This document shows, one piece after another, positions 35,401 to 48,190 of a stretch of 64,000 bases of DNA. The translations under genes and the position numbers were made by a program. The stretch is from Vanilla planifolia (lineage: Eukaryota > Streptophyta > Magnoliopsida > Asparagales > Orchidaceae). The DNA is taken from the NCBI GenBank assembly GCA_023846275.1, contig CM043872.1:28820670-28884669 (forward strand), in the 5' to 3' direction. The notes below the pieces were generated by a model that ran no database searches, was not told where the DNA came from, and saw nothing but the letters and a program-made list of their open reading frames with translations. How positions within the stretch are numbered: the first letter of the stretch is position 1; each line of letters begins with the position of its first letter.

Positions 35401-35960
35401 TGTTTCAAAATAATGCAGACAACTTTTTTTTACTTGTTTTTATTCTATTGGCTATATTCTATCTCTCTCCCTCTATTTTGATGTTTGGATGCATAAAAGA
35501 GCACCTATGAGAATAGGTGCTTATTATGGGTGACCAACTTCTCGAACGTTGATTGTCTTCTAGTGGATGGCATGTGGTTTTGATACTTCCATGGCTCTTT
35601 CAATTATGATTCCAATCCAAAGTGTCAAGTTTTAAAAATAAAAAATAAAATGTACCATCAAATATGTTGGCATTGTCCACTCCAGGATCCTGCAGTGACA
35701 CGGCATTTGACCTTTTTGGACCCACAGTGCTGCTTTTTGTTTTTGAAATATGGCTTGCAACACTAAGTTTTCCTGAAAAAGGCAGAGCTTGTCCAACGTT
35801 GAACGTTTCTATATGAAAGTATACAATCAAATTAGACAAGCTAGCCTTTGGAAGGAGTAGCAGGAACGCCAGCAGGGGTTGGTGCCACTTTCAAGCTCTT
35901 GCAGACGTTTCTTGAAGTCCTCCGTGTTATATGGCTCCCATCAGGTGTATCTGGATCCAT
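32461..35960 (-). CDS. RING-H2 finger protein, probable E3 ubiquitin ligase (five coding exons)
   Basis: Minus-strand exons 35846-35960, 35656-35772, 33294-33521, 33102-33236 and 32461-32663 join in one frame to 265 residues. The RING-H2 domain is at the very C-terminus: C212-x2-C215, C242-x-H244-x2-H247-x2-C250 and C262-x2-C265, and the stop follows the last cysteine directly. All eight zinc ligands are present, so the expected role is recruiting an E2 enzyme for ubiquitin transfer. The rest is Ser/Thr/Pro-rich and probably disordered (SLPASSSYRTPVRSRPIANI, for example) and gives no substrate clue. The start ATG (context AAATGG) gives MDPDTPDGSHITRR. The frame is open upstream (SCIGCCVPRLNWTRCRQ), with an acceptor-like CATCTAG before it, so an additional N-terminal exon is possible. 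The first intron is a 73-nt GC-AG intron. I know of similar plant proteins but cannot give a confirmed gene name. Confidence 0.8.
33522..35655. other. 2.1 kb intron of the RING-H2 gene
   Basis: The intron lies between exons 35656-35772 and 33294-33521. Apart from the Copia remnant at 34.05-34.56 kb it shows no structure that I can name. Confidence 0.6.
34050..34560 (+). mobile_element. Ty1/Copia LTR remnant with a bit of internal start, in intron 3 of the RING-H2 gene
   Basis: A TATA-like TCTATAAATACTATAAA at about 34120 is followed by a leader, then GATGTAGGGTTAACC and finally GTGTGAGATTAAATCC with CTAACA near 34500, the usual ending of plant Copia LTRs. Just after it ATGGGAGACCCTAGTTCAAC (about 34540) looks like a gag-proximal start. 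The rest of an element is not recognisable. Old fossil inserted antisense to the host gene. Confidence 0.4.
35773..35845 (-). other. Very short GC-AG intron (73 nt) in the RING-H2 gene
   Basis: The upstream exon ends CCTTCCAAAG, then GCTAGC, and the acceptor is CTGCCTTTTTCAG. Removing these 73 nt keeps the frame and removes an in-frame TAG that the read-through would meet at once. No GT donor in the stretch gives an intron of workable length and frame. The GC donor lacks the strong GCAAGT consensus. Confidence 0.6.
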
Positions 35961-36516
35961 TTCTTGCCGACAACGAGTCCAATTCAATCGCGGAACACAG
36001 CAGCCGATGCAAGAACCTAGATGGATGTTGGCAAAACAAATAGAAGTGAATTTCCACATTATCAGAAAGAAAACATATATGGGAAGCTGTAAAAAATTAG
36101 GATTTATCATATGGTAGGTACTTCGAATGTGCTCTTTCACAGAAAGAAGTAGAAAGCAGCTCATAAAAAAATTATTACGCTTGACAATAAGTGTATTCAC
36201 AATCATTTCCTCCATGGCAACATTATAGCAAAAACAATCTAACAGAATTTTGGTATAACGATGCTTTAAAATAACATGTGATTTGTTTGCAGATAGAAAA
36301 TTTAGTAATAACCAATTAATCTCAAAGGTTGATTGTTTCTTTTGAGCTATTCCACATCTGGGCGAGTTCTGTTACATGAATAACACACTTTATTTTGATT
36401 ATTTCTTCTGTTAAATACAGTGTTTTAATGTTTGAACGATCAGAATTAATTTACTAAACAAAAAAGAAACATAAAGTATGCAGGCATTGATAAGATCTCT
36501 TCACATACTAGCAATG

Positions 36517-36548
<32 letters not shown>

Positions 36549-37539
36549 CATAATTCTCACGTATTGGCAAAAGCACATTTTTATTTGAGGGTTTTGGTTT
36601 TCTTACAGAAGTTTATTTCTCAAGCAAATTAAAAACATTTTGCACCATAAACTGAAGGTTAATAACTTGATTTCAACTTCGACCCTTTCTCAATTAAATT
36701 TCTTGGATCCAACTTCTGGTTTCAGATTTAGTGCATAAAATTATTTGTTAAGAGTTAACATATATGTGAATTAAAATGAATAGAATAGGAATGAAAGTCC
36801 CACTATATGTTGATACGATTAACATCAGAACAGTATGGTAAATTATATTTCTGTATTTATATTTGTATGAATAAATATTAAGGCATGAAATCTCTATAGG
36901 AATATTTTAGCAACTTGCAGAGAGCTCTTGATGTAATGCTGGTGCATCATTCATTCATCAATGATTCCCTACAACAAAAAGCATAATGGAACGAGTTTGA
37001 TATTGCAAAATTCTTTTTTTTCTCTTAAGAGATCTTTAAAGTCAATTAAACATCCAGTTATCACTAGTGAAGAGCATCTCTCTCTTACCTTCTCTTAGTA
37101 CTCATTGTTTCCATTACCAGCAATAAATCCATAACACCTTTCATAGGATTTTCTACTCTAATGGTTCGGGATTGGGGTTGTGGTGGCAGTAAGAGTCTTG
37201 GACCAAATCGCAATAACTCTAGGAATAGATGTGACCAATGTTTTGGCATCTTTAGATCTCCTTGACGTTGCTCTCATAGCAAATATACTAATCGCATCTT
37301 TGAATAATCTTGGACTAAATTTAGAAAGCCTGCTTGGGATAATATTGTCGATAAAGAGGTCCACTTTACAAAATTTCCTACTGAAGATGGTGTTCTAACT
37401 AGACCGAAGATGAGTACGACAAATTCAAGCAATTCCAACACCTTCTATAACCATCAGCTTCACGTTCCCATGTCTAAGGTGTGTTTTCAACTGTAAAGGC
37501 TATGATCCAGTCTTACCATGTTGATATATTGTCTTTTTT
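35961..37539. other. Upstream region of the RING-H2 gene and intergenic DNA
   Basis: Any 5' UTR, upstream exon and promoter of the minus-strand RING-H2 gene must lie here, but I cannot place them. A 30-base poly-A run is at 36517-36546. A mildly GC-richer block at 37160-37400 is open on both strands without a recognisable product. Confidence 0.4.
36517..36546. repeat. Poly-A tract (30 bp)
   Basis: An uninterrupted A run is visible directly. It could be the tail of a decayed retroposon, but no body upstream is recognisable. Confidence 0.9.
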
Positions 37540-38470
37540 TTAGTTATCATATACCAATTAAAATATGTCTTCAAAATATATCTTAACATTTTAAAACTAA
37601 CATTTTTAGACATGTATACCAAAATTATCCTCTTCATATTAATATAAAATTATTTATTCTCGTACCTTTTTACTTAAAAATCTATTAAGAACTATTCTTT
37701 ATCAGATAATTTTACTCACGAGATATCAACTAACGATTACTTCTCGCTTTATTTGGTACCCAGTGTTATAAGCTTGTCAACTTCCACTTTGTTTTTAAAC
37801 CATAGTATTTTAAGAGGTAAAGTTCTAATAGCGGAATGTTATAATTTTTTCCTGGCTACGATGATGTATTTTTTGTCCTCATTTGGTGGTCTCCTACCAA
37901 ACAAAAAGGGTTTTGTCCCAAAAGACAATTCAATAACTTAAGGTCATAATATTTGCATATATAGCTTAGAATCTTTCCTTTCATAATTAATATGAGACTA
38001 TTCATCCCTGTAATCTACCACTTAAAAGTTTTTCATAAGTTACTCTTTGTTTAGTGGTTCTATTTATAGGATATCTCCTGATGATCACTCTCCACCATTT
38101 TTGATCTCGAATATTACAAGTTCACTAACTTTCACAAAAATTGTTCTTGAGCCACATCCTATTGTAAGAGATGTAACTCTAATAACATAATATTACAACC
38201 AAGCATTACTATGTAGAGATTTTGTTCCTTTCTATTTGTCTAATACTAACCAAAGATGGTTATATCTTTAAAAAATAACTCAACATCTTAAGACCTAAAT
38301 CATTACAAACACAGCTCAAAATCATTCCTTTCATAACCAATGTTAGACCATAAATCTTTGTAAGCTCCCTCCTCTAAGCTTAGAGCCCACTAAGAATTGT
38401 TCCTTCTTTATGATTCCATTCTTTGGACACACCTAGCAATCACTCTCTATTCTTTTTGGTCTTATGTGTT
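37540..38470. repeat. Three-unit diverged tandem repeat, about 340 bp per unit
   Basis: Three successive units share the order: AACATCTTAAGAC-like phrase, TTCCTTTCATAA(C/T)CAATG-like phrase, a CTCTACC/CTCC phrase, TAAGAATTGTTC-like phrase, TTTATAGGATATC/TTTGGACAC, and finally GATCACTCTC-type ending (near 37735, 38090 and 38440). Units 2 and 3 are easiest to align and unit 1 is the most decayed. The phrase style (Cc-AATG-TGAGACTA) resembles that of some plant LTRs, so the block may be a piled-up LTR fragment. Confidence 0.5.
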
Positions 38471-40610
38471 ACACCAAATGTCTTTAATGCTAACCATGAT
38501 AAATGGTAGATGTTAGATTCTAATGTCACATTTGATATAATTAAAAGTCACTCCACATTTTCACTTAACTCTACCTTACTCATTATTCATTTTACAAATG
38601 GTTCCTATTCTTTTATTATATGATCCATTCCAATGTCTAAAACCTTCTATTTTGACCATATTTTCAATTCCTCTAAATTTCCTATGAGTCTCTTTTTATT
38701 ATCTAGCTTATCAAAACATTTTTGCCCACTTTTGCTTTGTAACCTTTTACCCAATCACCATGTCTTTAAAAATTTAACAATATAGACGTGGATTATTGAC
38801 AATCATGAATGTGGTGGTTTTATTTCTTGGATATCAATATTTTGTTTATTTTCTCGAAGTGTTATCTAACTCTGTACCTTTATTCTAATGGCATTGTTGT
38901 TTAAGTCTTTCATATATTAAGTTAAGTAATTTCTTCCTCTTGCAATTCAACAACATTTTTATATTTTTATGCTTATTATTTTACTTAACTTGGCCACATA
39001 TTTTTCAAAGCAATGTCCTATGTCCCTTTACCTCCTTAGTCAGATCTTACTCCCAATCTAATTATTGGCCATATCACTATTCTTCTCTCAATGTATATCA
39101 TAAATATTCAAAAGAGACTCCCTCATTATCAATTGCTATTAAGCCATTCTAACTCAAACAATCCCTATGATTCATTAATTACAAATCCACCACTATTACC
39201 AATCTTAGATTTGGACTTATAATTTTATGATGAGAAAAAAAGTCTTTTACTATTCATCTTATAAATGTTCGTATTTCTCATCTTAATCTTTTCCTTTCCT
39301 ATAAGATCTTTCCTATGTTCTTATCTATTTGACTACCAAACTTGTAAGGAAGCACCAATGTATCTTAAGAGACAATTTATGATAAAAGATATGACTATGC
39401 TATTTGCCTTTCATGAAACTCGGGATTTGATTAAAACACTTCTTAATGCCAATGTTGCTGCATATAAATGGTTGTTTACCCTTTACAATCAAGATAACAC
39501 TATTGGCAAATACATCAATTATTTGGTTGCCAAAATCAAACATATGACATCGATCATGAAAGTTTCTCTCTTGTCACGTTGTCCCTAAATTCAATTAATA
39601 TCTTGTTGCCTTTTAAAGTTAATCAAGATTTAACCTATTTTCAGCTTCTTTTATGTAATTTTCAAGAGACTATTCTTGAAGCAATCGATGACTTTCGTTG
39701 CTTAAGGAAAGAAATTGAACCATGTTTACAAAATAAAGTAAGCTTTTTATGGTTTGAAACAATTCTAGAGCTTGGTTTAGAACATTTAATTAGATTATTA
39801 TCACCTTTGAATTTTAGATGTGTCAACAAAGATATGTGATATTCTTAGAATTTTCTTGGGATCGAGATATCTCATAGCAAGTAAAGTGTTGTAATGTCTC
39901 GATAAAAGAATGTACTGATTTTTTACAAGATTAAATAAGTTTACTTGAAGAAAAACTTGTTAACACTCTAATAAACTTAAGTATACATTTCTAGGAAGAT
40001 AACAAGGAATTCTTAAAAGACGAATCCCACTCCAGATGACTGTTGGGAAAATTGATTGATTTAATAGTTACTCGACTAGATTTCTCCTTCATTAAACATC
40101 AATAGTCAATTCACGAACAAGTCAAAGCATGTTCATTGGAATGCTGTTATATGTATTTTAAAATATGTCAATGGGGCCTATAGAGAAGGATTGCTTTTCG
40201 CAAAGCATCGCCAATTACAAATTAAGACATATTTTAATGCCAATTATGCTAGCTCATAAAAGACTGACGACCAACTTTAGAATATTGCACCTTCTTGCAG
40301 GAAATTTGATCACTTAGAAAAGCAAGAAACAATCCATGTATTTTAGTCTAGTTTTAAAGTTGAATAGTGAGTCATGGCTCATACAACTTATCAAAAGTGT
40401 TGGGCTAAACATTTGCTTGAAGAACTTGGTTTATAATATTTAGAAACACTACTCATGTACTGTGATAATTAGGTTATTATTTACATTGTAAAGAACTCCT
40501 TATCAATATCAATAAAAGTTAAAAACCTTTATATTTTCACCTTCAAATGGAATGATGTAATTTTATAACAGTTGATATTGACTTAGAGGAGATATGGATA
40601 ATGAAAAATG
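38471..40610. other. Intergenic DNA with decayed open frames
   Basis: Two plus-strand frames (39265-39588 and 39579-39839) have some protein-like character but no domain I recognise. They probably belong to a decayed mobile element of undetermined class. No host gene is seen. Confidence 0.4.
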
Positions 40611-40624
40611 TTAGGTTATCTTTA

Positions 40625-42775
40625 TGTTTGATGAGTAAAGTCTTAATTATATAGTATTTTGTTTTAATAGACTTGTTTAGTGTGAAACAGGTTTACTTGT
40701 CAAAAACAAGTCATGCATATTTGAAAACGGTGAATTAATGGTCTTCAAAGTACCTTGAAGTGTAAAACAAGCTTTAAAGATTTAAGACATATGTATCAAA
40801 TTTGAAAACATTTTCTTTTTGTTATAAAGTAGAATATTAGCTTGTTTATTACAAGACGCATCTCTATATATCTCACTTTAAAATCCTAACTCAAGTATCC
40901 AATTGTTCAATCATGTTCTTAATTTAGAAAAAGTATAGGATTCTCTTTTTTTTCAATTATTCTTTTTTTGGTTTAAATCCTACTTAAACCATTTGTTGAT
41001 TTAAGAAACATATAATCATTATTTCTTTGGTTAAATCTTACTTACGTATCTTTGTCAAATTCTATATTAAGTTGATTATTAAATCTTGATTAAATTAAAA
41101 AATAATTCTATTAAATTTTTCATAATTAAATAAAAATTGTGTCACATCCCAAGCATGTGTCCAATGCAATATGCCGGGCCGAGCAAGCCCAAGTGGACAC
41201 ATGCAAGCCTCGAGTCAGAACACGCCTAGAACCAAATTAGGTCGAGACCGATCTTGGTAATAGTGCAACATAAACCGGATGGGATAAGGCACAAAATCGA
41301 GCCAAGCAACACTCGAAACAAATCTACGTATAGGTTGAGTCAAACCTATAGAAGAAATCCTGTAAGCACGAGTATGCCCAAGTGATTAAATCCCGAGCAC
41401 ACAATGAGGGAGCAAGCCCTAATTAAGCTCGATTATTAAGCCCATGCAAATGTTTATAAAGTACAAATTGATTTCTTATTCTACAATGTGGGACTATATT
41501 CCTAAACGATCTGCAGCACCTAAAGCATGCGCAATTTCGTTCCATCCGATCGTTAATCGAATGGCTAAAATCTCACCAGCCTTTAAGCCTTGCTTCTAAG
41601 CTTTGATTGGACTGCTAAGGTCACGTCCAACTTCATCAACGACTTTGTTTATTCCCATCATTTCAAATAATCTATCCTTGATCTGATGGCCCAGATCTCT
41701 CCTGTTTGAATCCTACAATCCAGATCTAATTCTTCTTTACCGTTGATAAATCGAATGATCCAGATCTCATCCGACTTGATCGAATGGCATAGATCTAATT
41801 TAGCTTGATCCAACCGTCCAGAACTCATCCGCTTTTATAGCATTTGATCGGATGGTCGAGATCTCCTTTAAGCCGATTCAACGACTCCAATCAATCTCAC
41901 CTAATGGCTAACTAACAGTTATATATGTCGTTGAAGCAGCCATTTTAGAAAATGTTTTGAGCCATTTGGAAAAGCATTCTATGTTGTTTGACAATAACTT
42001 TTCAAAACAACTTTTACTTCACTTTTTAATATCTATGACCAAAATATTTCTATAAAAACCTAACAATTGTGAATAAAATAACTAAGGAACATGAACAAGA
42101 TTTTAACATATCAAAAAATGGCTGCATCATATTGTACTGACATAAATTTCTCCTGACAGTACTACAACTTACAACTACTTAAAATTCCAAATTCTTCTAG
42201 TTAAACATAATTCTTCTAAGCTTTCATTTTCTCAATTCTATTCATAATTTTGAGCTCTTTGTGTCTTTCTATATTCTACAAGTATAAGAAAATATGTACA
42301 TTTTATTGAAAATTCATCTTTTAAGTTGGGCGGCCCAACATTTGTGAAAGCCTAATTTGGTTTGATCTTATAAAAAGCTGAATTGGGTTTGAGCTCGTAA
42401 AAGCCCAGGTTATAGTTGAACCTACAAAAGCTAGTAGGTTGAAAGTAAATTATAGAAAAAAACTCAAATAGGTTGGAGGTAAACCTATGAAAAAATCTAA
42501 AGTTGTAACTTTTTTACTAGTGAAGTCTTTTCCACTCTCAGTTGGGGGTAGACATAGGTTCTATTTTGAACTGAATTCCCTAAAAATTAGGCATATCATT
42601 TCAACTTTTATTTTCATTTTTTTTAATCATAAAATTATAAATTAATATATTTATAAATCAAAGTTTTCTATAAACAAATTGTTTTTATAAAATAATTTTT
42701 GAAAAATAAAAAAAATAAAAATAGTAAATTTTATTTTAAAACCCATAATTTACCCCCCTCTTATATGATTCGTAC
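40625..42775 (+). mobile_element. Ty1/Copia-type LTR, second copy (Sirevirus-like), isolated
   Basis: It has the same plan and orientation as the LTR at 1.13-3.06 kb: a start near TGTTTGATGAG, repeated GATGG-C-AGATC phrases in the middle (41.5-41.9 kb), then AAACTCAAATAGGTTGGAGG, CAGTTGGGGGTAGACATAGG and finally a TTTACCCCCCTCTTAT ending (42740-42760). The middle is far less GC-rich than in the first copy, with many CG sites apparently turned into TG or CA. That is the mark of long methylation, and hence of greater age. No internal region is attached; ends are approximate. Confidence 0.5.
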
Positions 42776-45700
42776 ACTCGTTTTTACTTAAAAAAAAAAG
42801 AATACCTTTAATTATACATATATAACTAATGTTATACAATAAATTAGATGACATGATTTCAAGTTGCATGTCTTTTATCATTAGAAAAGCTGAATATATA
42901 ACTATTTTAGATACTAGGAAAGAAATGGTACGATAAAAAAGACCTTCTAAAAGAAGTCCAAAATACTTATACCTTTTTCAATGAAAATCAAAGTGTTAGT
43001 TGACATACAACCAATTCTATGCTTCATTCTACGAATAGACCATGATTGATGAAAAGGAGTCAACAATAAGGAAAAACTTTGGCAAAGAGAATACAACAAA
43101 CATGCCAACCAAGTGAAGTGACTTGATCCCATAAGATGGATTTCAACATGTTTAGCAATGTTGTTGTAATGCTACAATGCAAAGTAAATGGAAGAAACAA
43201 GTTGTGAAAAAAATTTTAAAAAATATAGATAAACTAGATAGATTTCTAAGGATAAATATGAAAACATGGTAGTTCTTGAAACTCAAAATATCTAAGTTGC
43301 AGATCTAGATATAATAAGAAAACAAGACCAAATAGTAAAGCCATCTAGAGAATAGAAATCTGTACGAATCTAAATAATTTTAAGGAAAATAGTGATATAT
43401 AGATCACAAGAAAAATAAAAAAAAATTCAAGAAAATTTGAACATGAAAGTTATTAGCTAAAAATATAACAACTCTAAGTGTCAAACTAGTTTTGAGTTGC
43501 TTTACTATGATAAAAAGCTGAAACTACAAGACCAACTAGGAAACTTAGATTCCAGATAGGCAAAGTTTAGCACTTGTAAAGAAACGAGTGGGAAGAATAG
43601 AAATGATCAAACAAAAGTACACGAAAGGACCTCAATTCCTTTAGTCATAGAAAAACCTAAAATAATAGATCACACAGAGACCCTCAAGCAATTGGCAACA
43701 ATCTAAAGCCAAAACATTTCTCACCATATCCTTAATACTCCTGATCTTGATAACTTCATGATAATCTCTAATATCATGCAACCATCACAACTCAATATCT
43801 AAGAGCCATTGTAACAATAAGAAAAAGGGATAAGCATTGAAAACCTAATCTAAATAAATTAGAAAACAAATCAGGCTTAAACGCCAAACATTTAAATTCA
43901 AATCACAACCAAATCTCAATTTGACTCCATAATTTGCCCAAACTGCACATCTTGATTTGCCTTGGATACGTACTCTTCTTGACCACACTTGAAGACACCC
44001 CTTTAAGTTTTATCTTGATCATCTCAAGACCTCCACAAGACTTATTGATCTTTTCTAAAGGTTGTAGCATATCACGAAAAAATTCTCCTTCTCATTAGAG
44101 TAATCTTCCTCAAGAATAGCTTTCTCCATAGAATTATTCATGCGACTTGCAACTCCTATGACTCGTTCCCAAGGGCATAACCATCTTGAGATAGACTTCT
44201 AATCCTACAATCAGCTTTTGAGAACATCTCAAAAGTCAATCTTCTTGAAGCCATCTCCCCTAAGACATCCTCCACAAGGCCAATATGCTCAGGGCACTCT
44301 ACCTTATTGTGGTTGCATCATGAGTGTTCAAATTCAACTTGAGAGACCTTGAGACCCAATATCCTTCGATAATAACTCTACAAGGATATTTCTTATATTG
44401 TTGGCAGTTCAAAAGGCTATAACCCCTCTCATGATCATCTCATGAGACCAAAACTCCAAGAGATCATTCACTTTAAATCTGGTCTCCTTATCAAAAGACA
44501 AAACATCAAGATCATAAAGAATTCAATGAACTTTCATATTACAAAATTTTATAAGAATAATTCAATAAGGAAAAATGATGAAAAATTGGCATAGATTGTT
44601 GATTATTTAATTAAATATTTTTGCTTTACGAGAAAATATAATTGAGATCATACCAAACATTGAAAATAATATGAATTTGTAGATTTTAAAGGGGAATAAC
44701 AAGGAAAACTCACAAGCATGCAGAGTTATAATAAGTTTGAAGATGAAGTAGCAACACGTCCTCTTTTTGGAGTTATACCAACATCCAATTTCAATTACTT
44801 TCACAACCAAACAAAGGCCAATAACAAGAAAACATTAAATCAATTCCACTTCTTCCTAAAAAAATCATCACTAACATCTCTCCCAATCTCAAGCATCCCT
44901 TCATGAAGTATAATTGCTTGGAAATCACAAGGAATCTACAAAAACGACATCAATTACACAAAACTAACTACACTAGACTGGTCAGAATCAATCCAAAATA
45001 TTTAGAACAACTCTAAGACAAGTAGTGCATGTCTAAAACTCCAAATATGCTTAAGTACACCTGACCTTTTTGCACTAGGATGTCACAACCTACTAACAAT
45101 CATTTGGATATACATAGAACTATTAAGTATAATGAAAAAATAAAGAAAACTATTGAAAATAATACTGTGGTCTAGAAATGTGGGAAAAGATCACAAAAAG
45201 CTCGAAAATGGAATACTATAGAAACTTCTGGATATGCTTCAATTATCACAAACAACTATTTTATGATTAGCAACCACCTAGGCTCTAGGAGAATGAGTTG
45301 CTACAATCAACACCAATACTCTAAGAGCTCATCTCACATCTTGATAAATCATAAAACACCAAATGTGCACATATAAACATAGATACAATCACAACATTGA
45401 TTGCATCGATGAAGTGCAGGTGATTTATAACATTGATATGGTATACTAACGCACTACCAAATTGGTTATCTTTCACAAATTGAAATTTTGTTTAACCATT
45501 GTTGGCCCATGCACAAAATAAAGGAGTTGTTTAGCACAAGAGATAAGAAAGATTAGTAGAAAGGGATCAACCATTGAAGCATGAGTTATGGAGAAGCAAT
45601 CAATCTCAATGACGGACTGCTAAGTTATCAATTTTGATATGAATATGAAGATTTATACAGAACAAACAGTATATTGTTTATACATCAACTATTTTCATAA

Positions 45701-46687
45701 GGCATAAAGCTAAAGAGGATTTGAAACCTATCACAAAAGAGTAGCATGCAATGATAATAAAGTATCTAGAAGGGTACTAATTTACAAACATGGATGTTTA
45801 TGACACCATAGCTTGTCCTAAAATTCAATCATTCCCCATATCTAATATAAGCACAAAAATTATGATCTTCAACTAGGATTATGCAAAAGCATTTAGGATG
45901 GATAGTAACTTATTCCAAAGTAGCTATTGGAAACTATATTCACTACAAACTAAAAACACTGGCATCACTATTAAAAATTTTGTTTAACAAATGGTTATGA
46001 TGTAAACATAGAGTGCCCAAAAAGCTTATTAGATGGATATGTGCAAATTGAGTCAAGAGAAAAATTATAAAAAGGATGATCTGTCGGTGGAGAAATCCTA
46101 AGTGAAGAATTCTAAGTGTGTACATGTGTGCCCATAGATATCTTTTGTAGAGCCTTCTTTTCCTTCCTTTGAAATTATTGTAAGTGTGCCCATTATATGA
46201 GAAAATAGTAAGAGTTAATGTTTGTGAAACTACTATTTCTTTTTTTTTTTTTTTTTGAGTTTGGTTTTCCACATAATCCAATCACTTTTTCTTTAGTTTT
46301 TCTTTTCCTCATTATTGCGTGTTTGTGTTAATTCTCATGCTTTTACCAAGTTCCTATGTTTGTGTGGCAAGAGGTTAGTGTGGATAATTGAGCTTGAAAG
46401 TTGCATCTCTGTGGCTACTTCAAGGAATACATTTGTTTCTCGGCCCTTCCAACAATAACTCTATATTGCACATATTTATACAAATGATGCAAATTTCAAA
46501 ATTTTTTAGAACTTGCTTCTCAACAAAGAGGACATAATGGCCTGCATTATGCAGCCACTAGTAAATTCAGCACACACAATGCGAGTTAATGAATCTGTCC
46601 ATATGCCAATTCTGCATACATGGTGCATTTAATCATTGGTTAGCATGGTTTGGCTGGCACCAAGTTAAATTAGTTTAGAAATAAAAA
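42776..46687. other. AT-rich intergenic DNA, no gene seen
   Basis: About 3.9 kb. A stretch at 43.9-44.5 kb is less AT-rich and, read on the minus strand, has the texture of decayed coding sequence from a mobile element, but no motif can be named. Poly-T runs occur near 46240. No RNA gene seen. Confidence 0.45.
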
Positions 46688-47010
46688 GTGTCACACATGT
46701 TGAGGATTCTGACTATCTAAAAATTGCTCTCTGCAGGAAGGTTGATTAGTCTTCCAAGTTTTCCCATTTTTGTGAAGTTCTATAGGTTTGGATTAATACT
46801 TAGCCGCACACAAATTAGTCAGAATTGAACAAAATATTGCTTAAAAACAGAATCTATTAACATGTTAGAGGATTCAGGCTATCAGAGAGTCAGTATTTGC
46901 AGGGAACTTGCTGGATTTTTCCAAATTTTCCCATCTTTTGTGAAGTTCTTGGGTTGGAATAGTACTTGATCTTTCACAAAAATGAATGGCAACATGTGAT
47001 TAAAGTATGT
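46688..47010. repeat. Diverged tandem duplication of about 165 bp
   Basis: GTTGAGGATTCTGACTATCT...CCAAGTTTTCCCATTTTTGT plus GAAGTTCTATAGGTTTGG (46698-46790) is echoed by GTTAGAGGATTCAGGCTATC...CCAAATTTTCCCATCTTTTG plus GAAGTTCTTGGGTTGG (46864-46957). The period is about 165 bp. Confidence 0.65.
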
Positions 47011-48150
47011 ACTTTTCATCTACCTTGGAAAGTAGAAAACAATTTGCCTTGTTTTTAAGAACTTGGAATCTGAAGGCCATCAACCTTTTGCAGTTTAAAT
47101 ATTCTAGCTGGTTAGTGTGAGCTAGGTTTGATGATAATGATCAGCGCGAAAGCTGGACTCAAATTACCATTTCAGAAACAACATGATTTATGCTCACCGG
47201 CAATCTATTAATAATGGCAAACAAAATAAATGTAAGCTGTTACATCTAGTTTTAATTTCCTTGAGGTTTTCATGTGCACTGACAACCAAAGAAATGAAAT
47301 ATCTTGAAAATTATACTCCTTGTAATTACTTTACAATGGTAAGGTCAAGGAAAACCAAGTATTTAATAATTCCTTTTGAATATCACTACCTTGAGTCATG
47401 AGATGTTTTGCTTCATGATAGCCTCTCAGACAAGAAACGAAGTACAAATTGACAAGAAGCAATCTACCAAGTTCGTAGACAGAAAAGCACCAATTCTATA
47501 TATAGAATGCCATTATTCCATCAAAATAACCAAAAATATCATCTTTAAACAGTTCAAACACGCATTGGATCCTTGCAAGAGATTTAAATAAAAGTAAAAT
47601 TCTTCAGTAAACTCTATTGAGTACAGAGCAGAAAAATTCTAATAAGCCACCAGCACAACAGCTTTTTTAGCCTTCTCAATTTTGCGAGACGGAAAACTAG
47701 TAAAAGATCTTAGTACGGCAATAGAACTTCTCATGAGATCAGATAATTGGGATAATTTCAATGATTCCTACGGCCGAAGTTTCCAATCTAAATTCTAAAT
47801 CTGCATAGACATTAAATTATACCGCCTACAGTGAAGAAGAGAACATTTGCCATCGAAGTTGCCCTGTAAATCATCCACGCTAATAAAAAAAAAAAAAAAA
47901 AAATCCTCACAAAGGGAAAAAGAGAAAAATACCAAGACCCTAAGTCCATGCTTTCCACACTATCTAAGCCCACCAAGAGATTATTGGAAGGTGACCCAAA
48001 GAGAAACTCCAAAACTAAATAATTAGAACAAATCTATAAATGACAAGAAACCTAATGCAAACCTCCCTGACCAAAAGGGGATGGGAAAGTATCCGGTAGT
48101 CGAAAGTTTCAGATATGTTGAAAATTTAGAACGAGCACGGAAACCCTTAC
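47011..48150. other. Region downstream of the 48190 gene start
   Basis: It probably contains intron and possibly 3' parts of the unidentified minus-strand gene. An A-run at 47886-47902 and acceptor-like sites on the minus strand are visible, but no exon can be supported. Confidence 0.35.
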
Positions 48151-48190
48151 CGATTGTCTTTTTGTTTCTTCGAGATGCGGGAGCGCTCAT
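48151..48190 (-). CDS. First coding exon of an unidentified minus-strand gene (partial)
   Basis: On the minus strand an ATG opens MSAPASRRNKKTI and is followed by a strong donor, ATCG then GTAAGGGTTTCC. It lies about 190 bp downstream of a clear TATA box and a CT-rich leader, so it has everything expected of a plant first exon. The 13 residues are basic and do not identify the protein. I could not place exon 2: the acceptor-like GATTTACAG at about 47858 leads to a stop after a dozen codons. The gene may be short, mostly non-coding, disrupted, or have exons further left that I cannot recognise. Confidence 0.45.

Noticed and set aside
39265-39839. Two plus-strand frames as a possible host gene
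   Set aside because: No recognised domain, no splice structure and a repeat-filled setting; more likely decayed mobile DNA.
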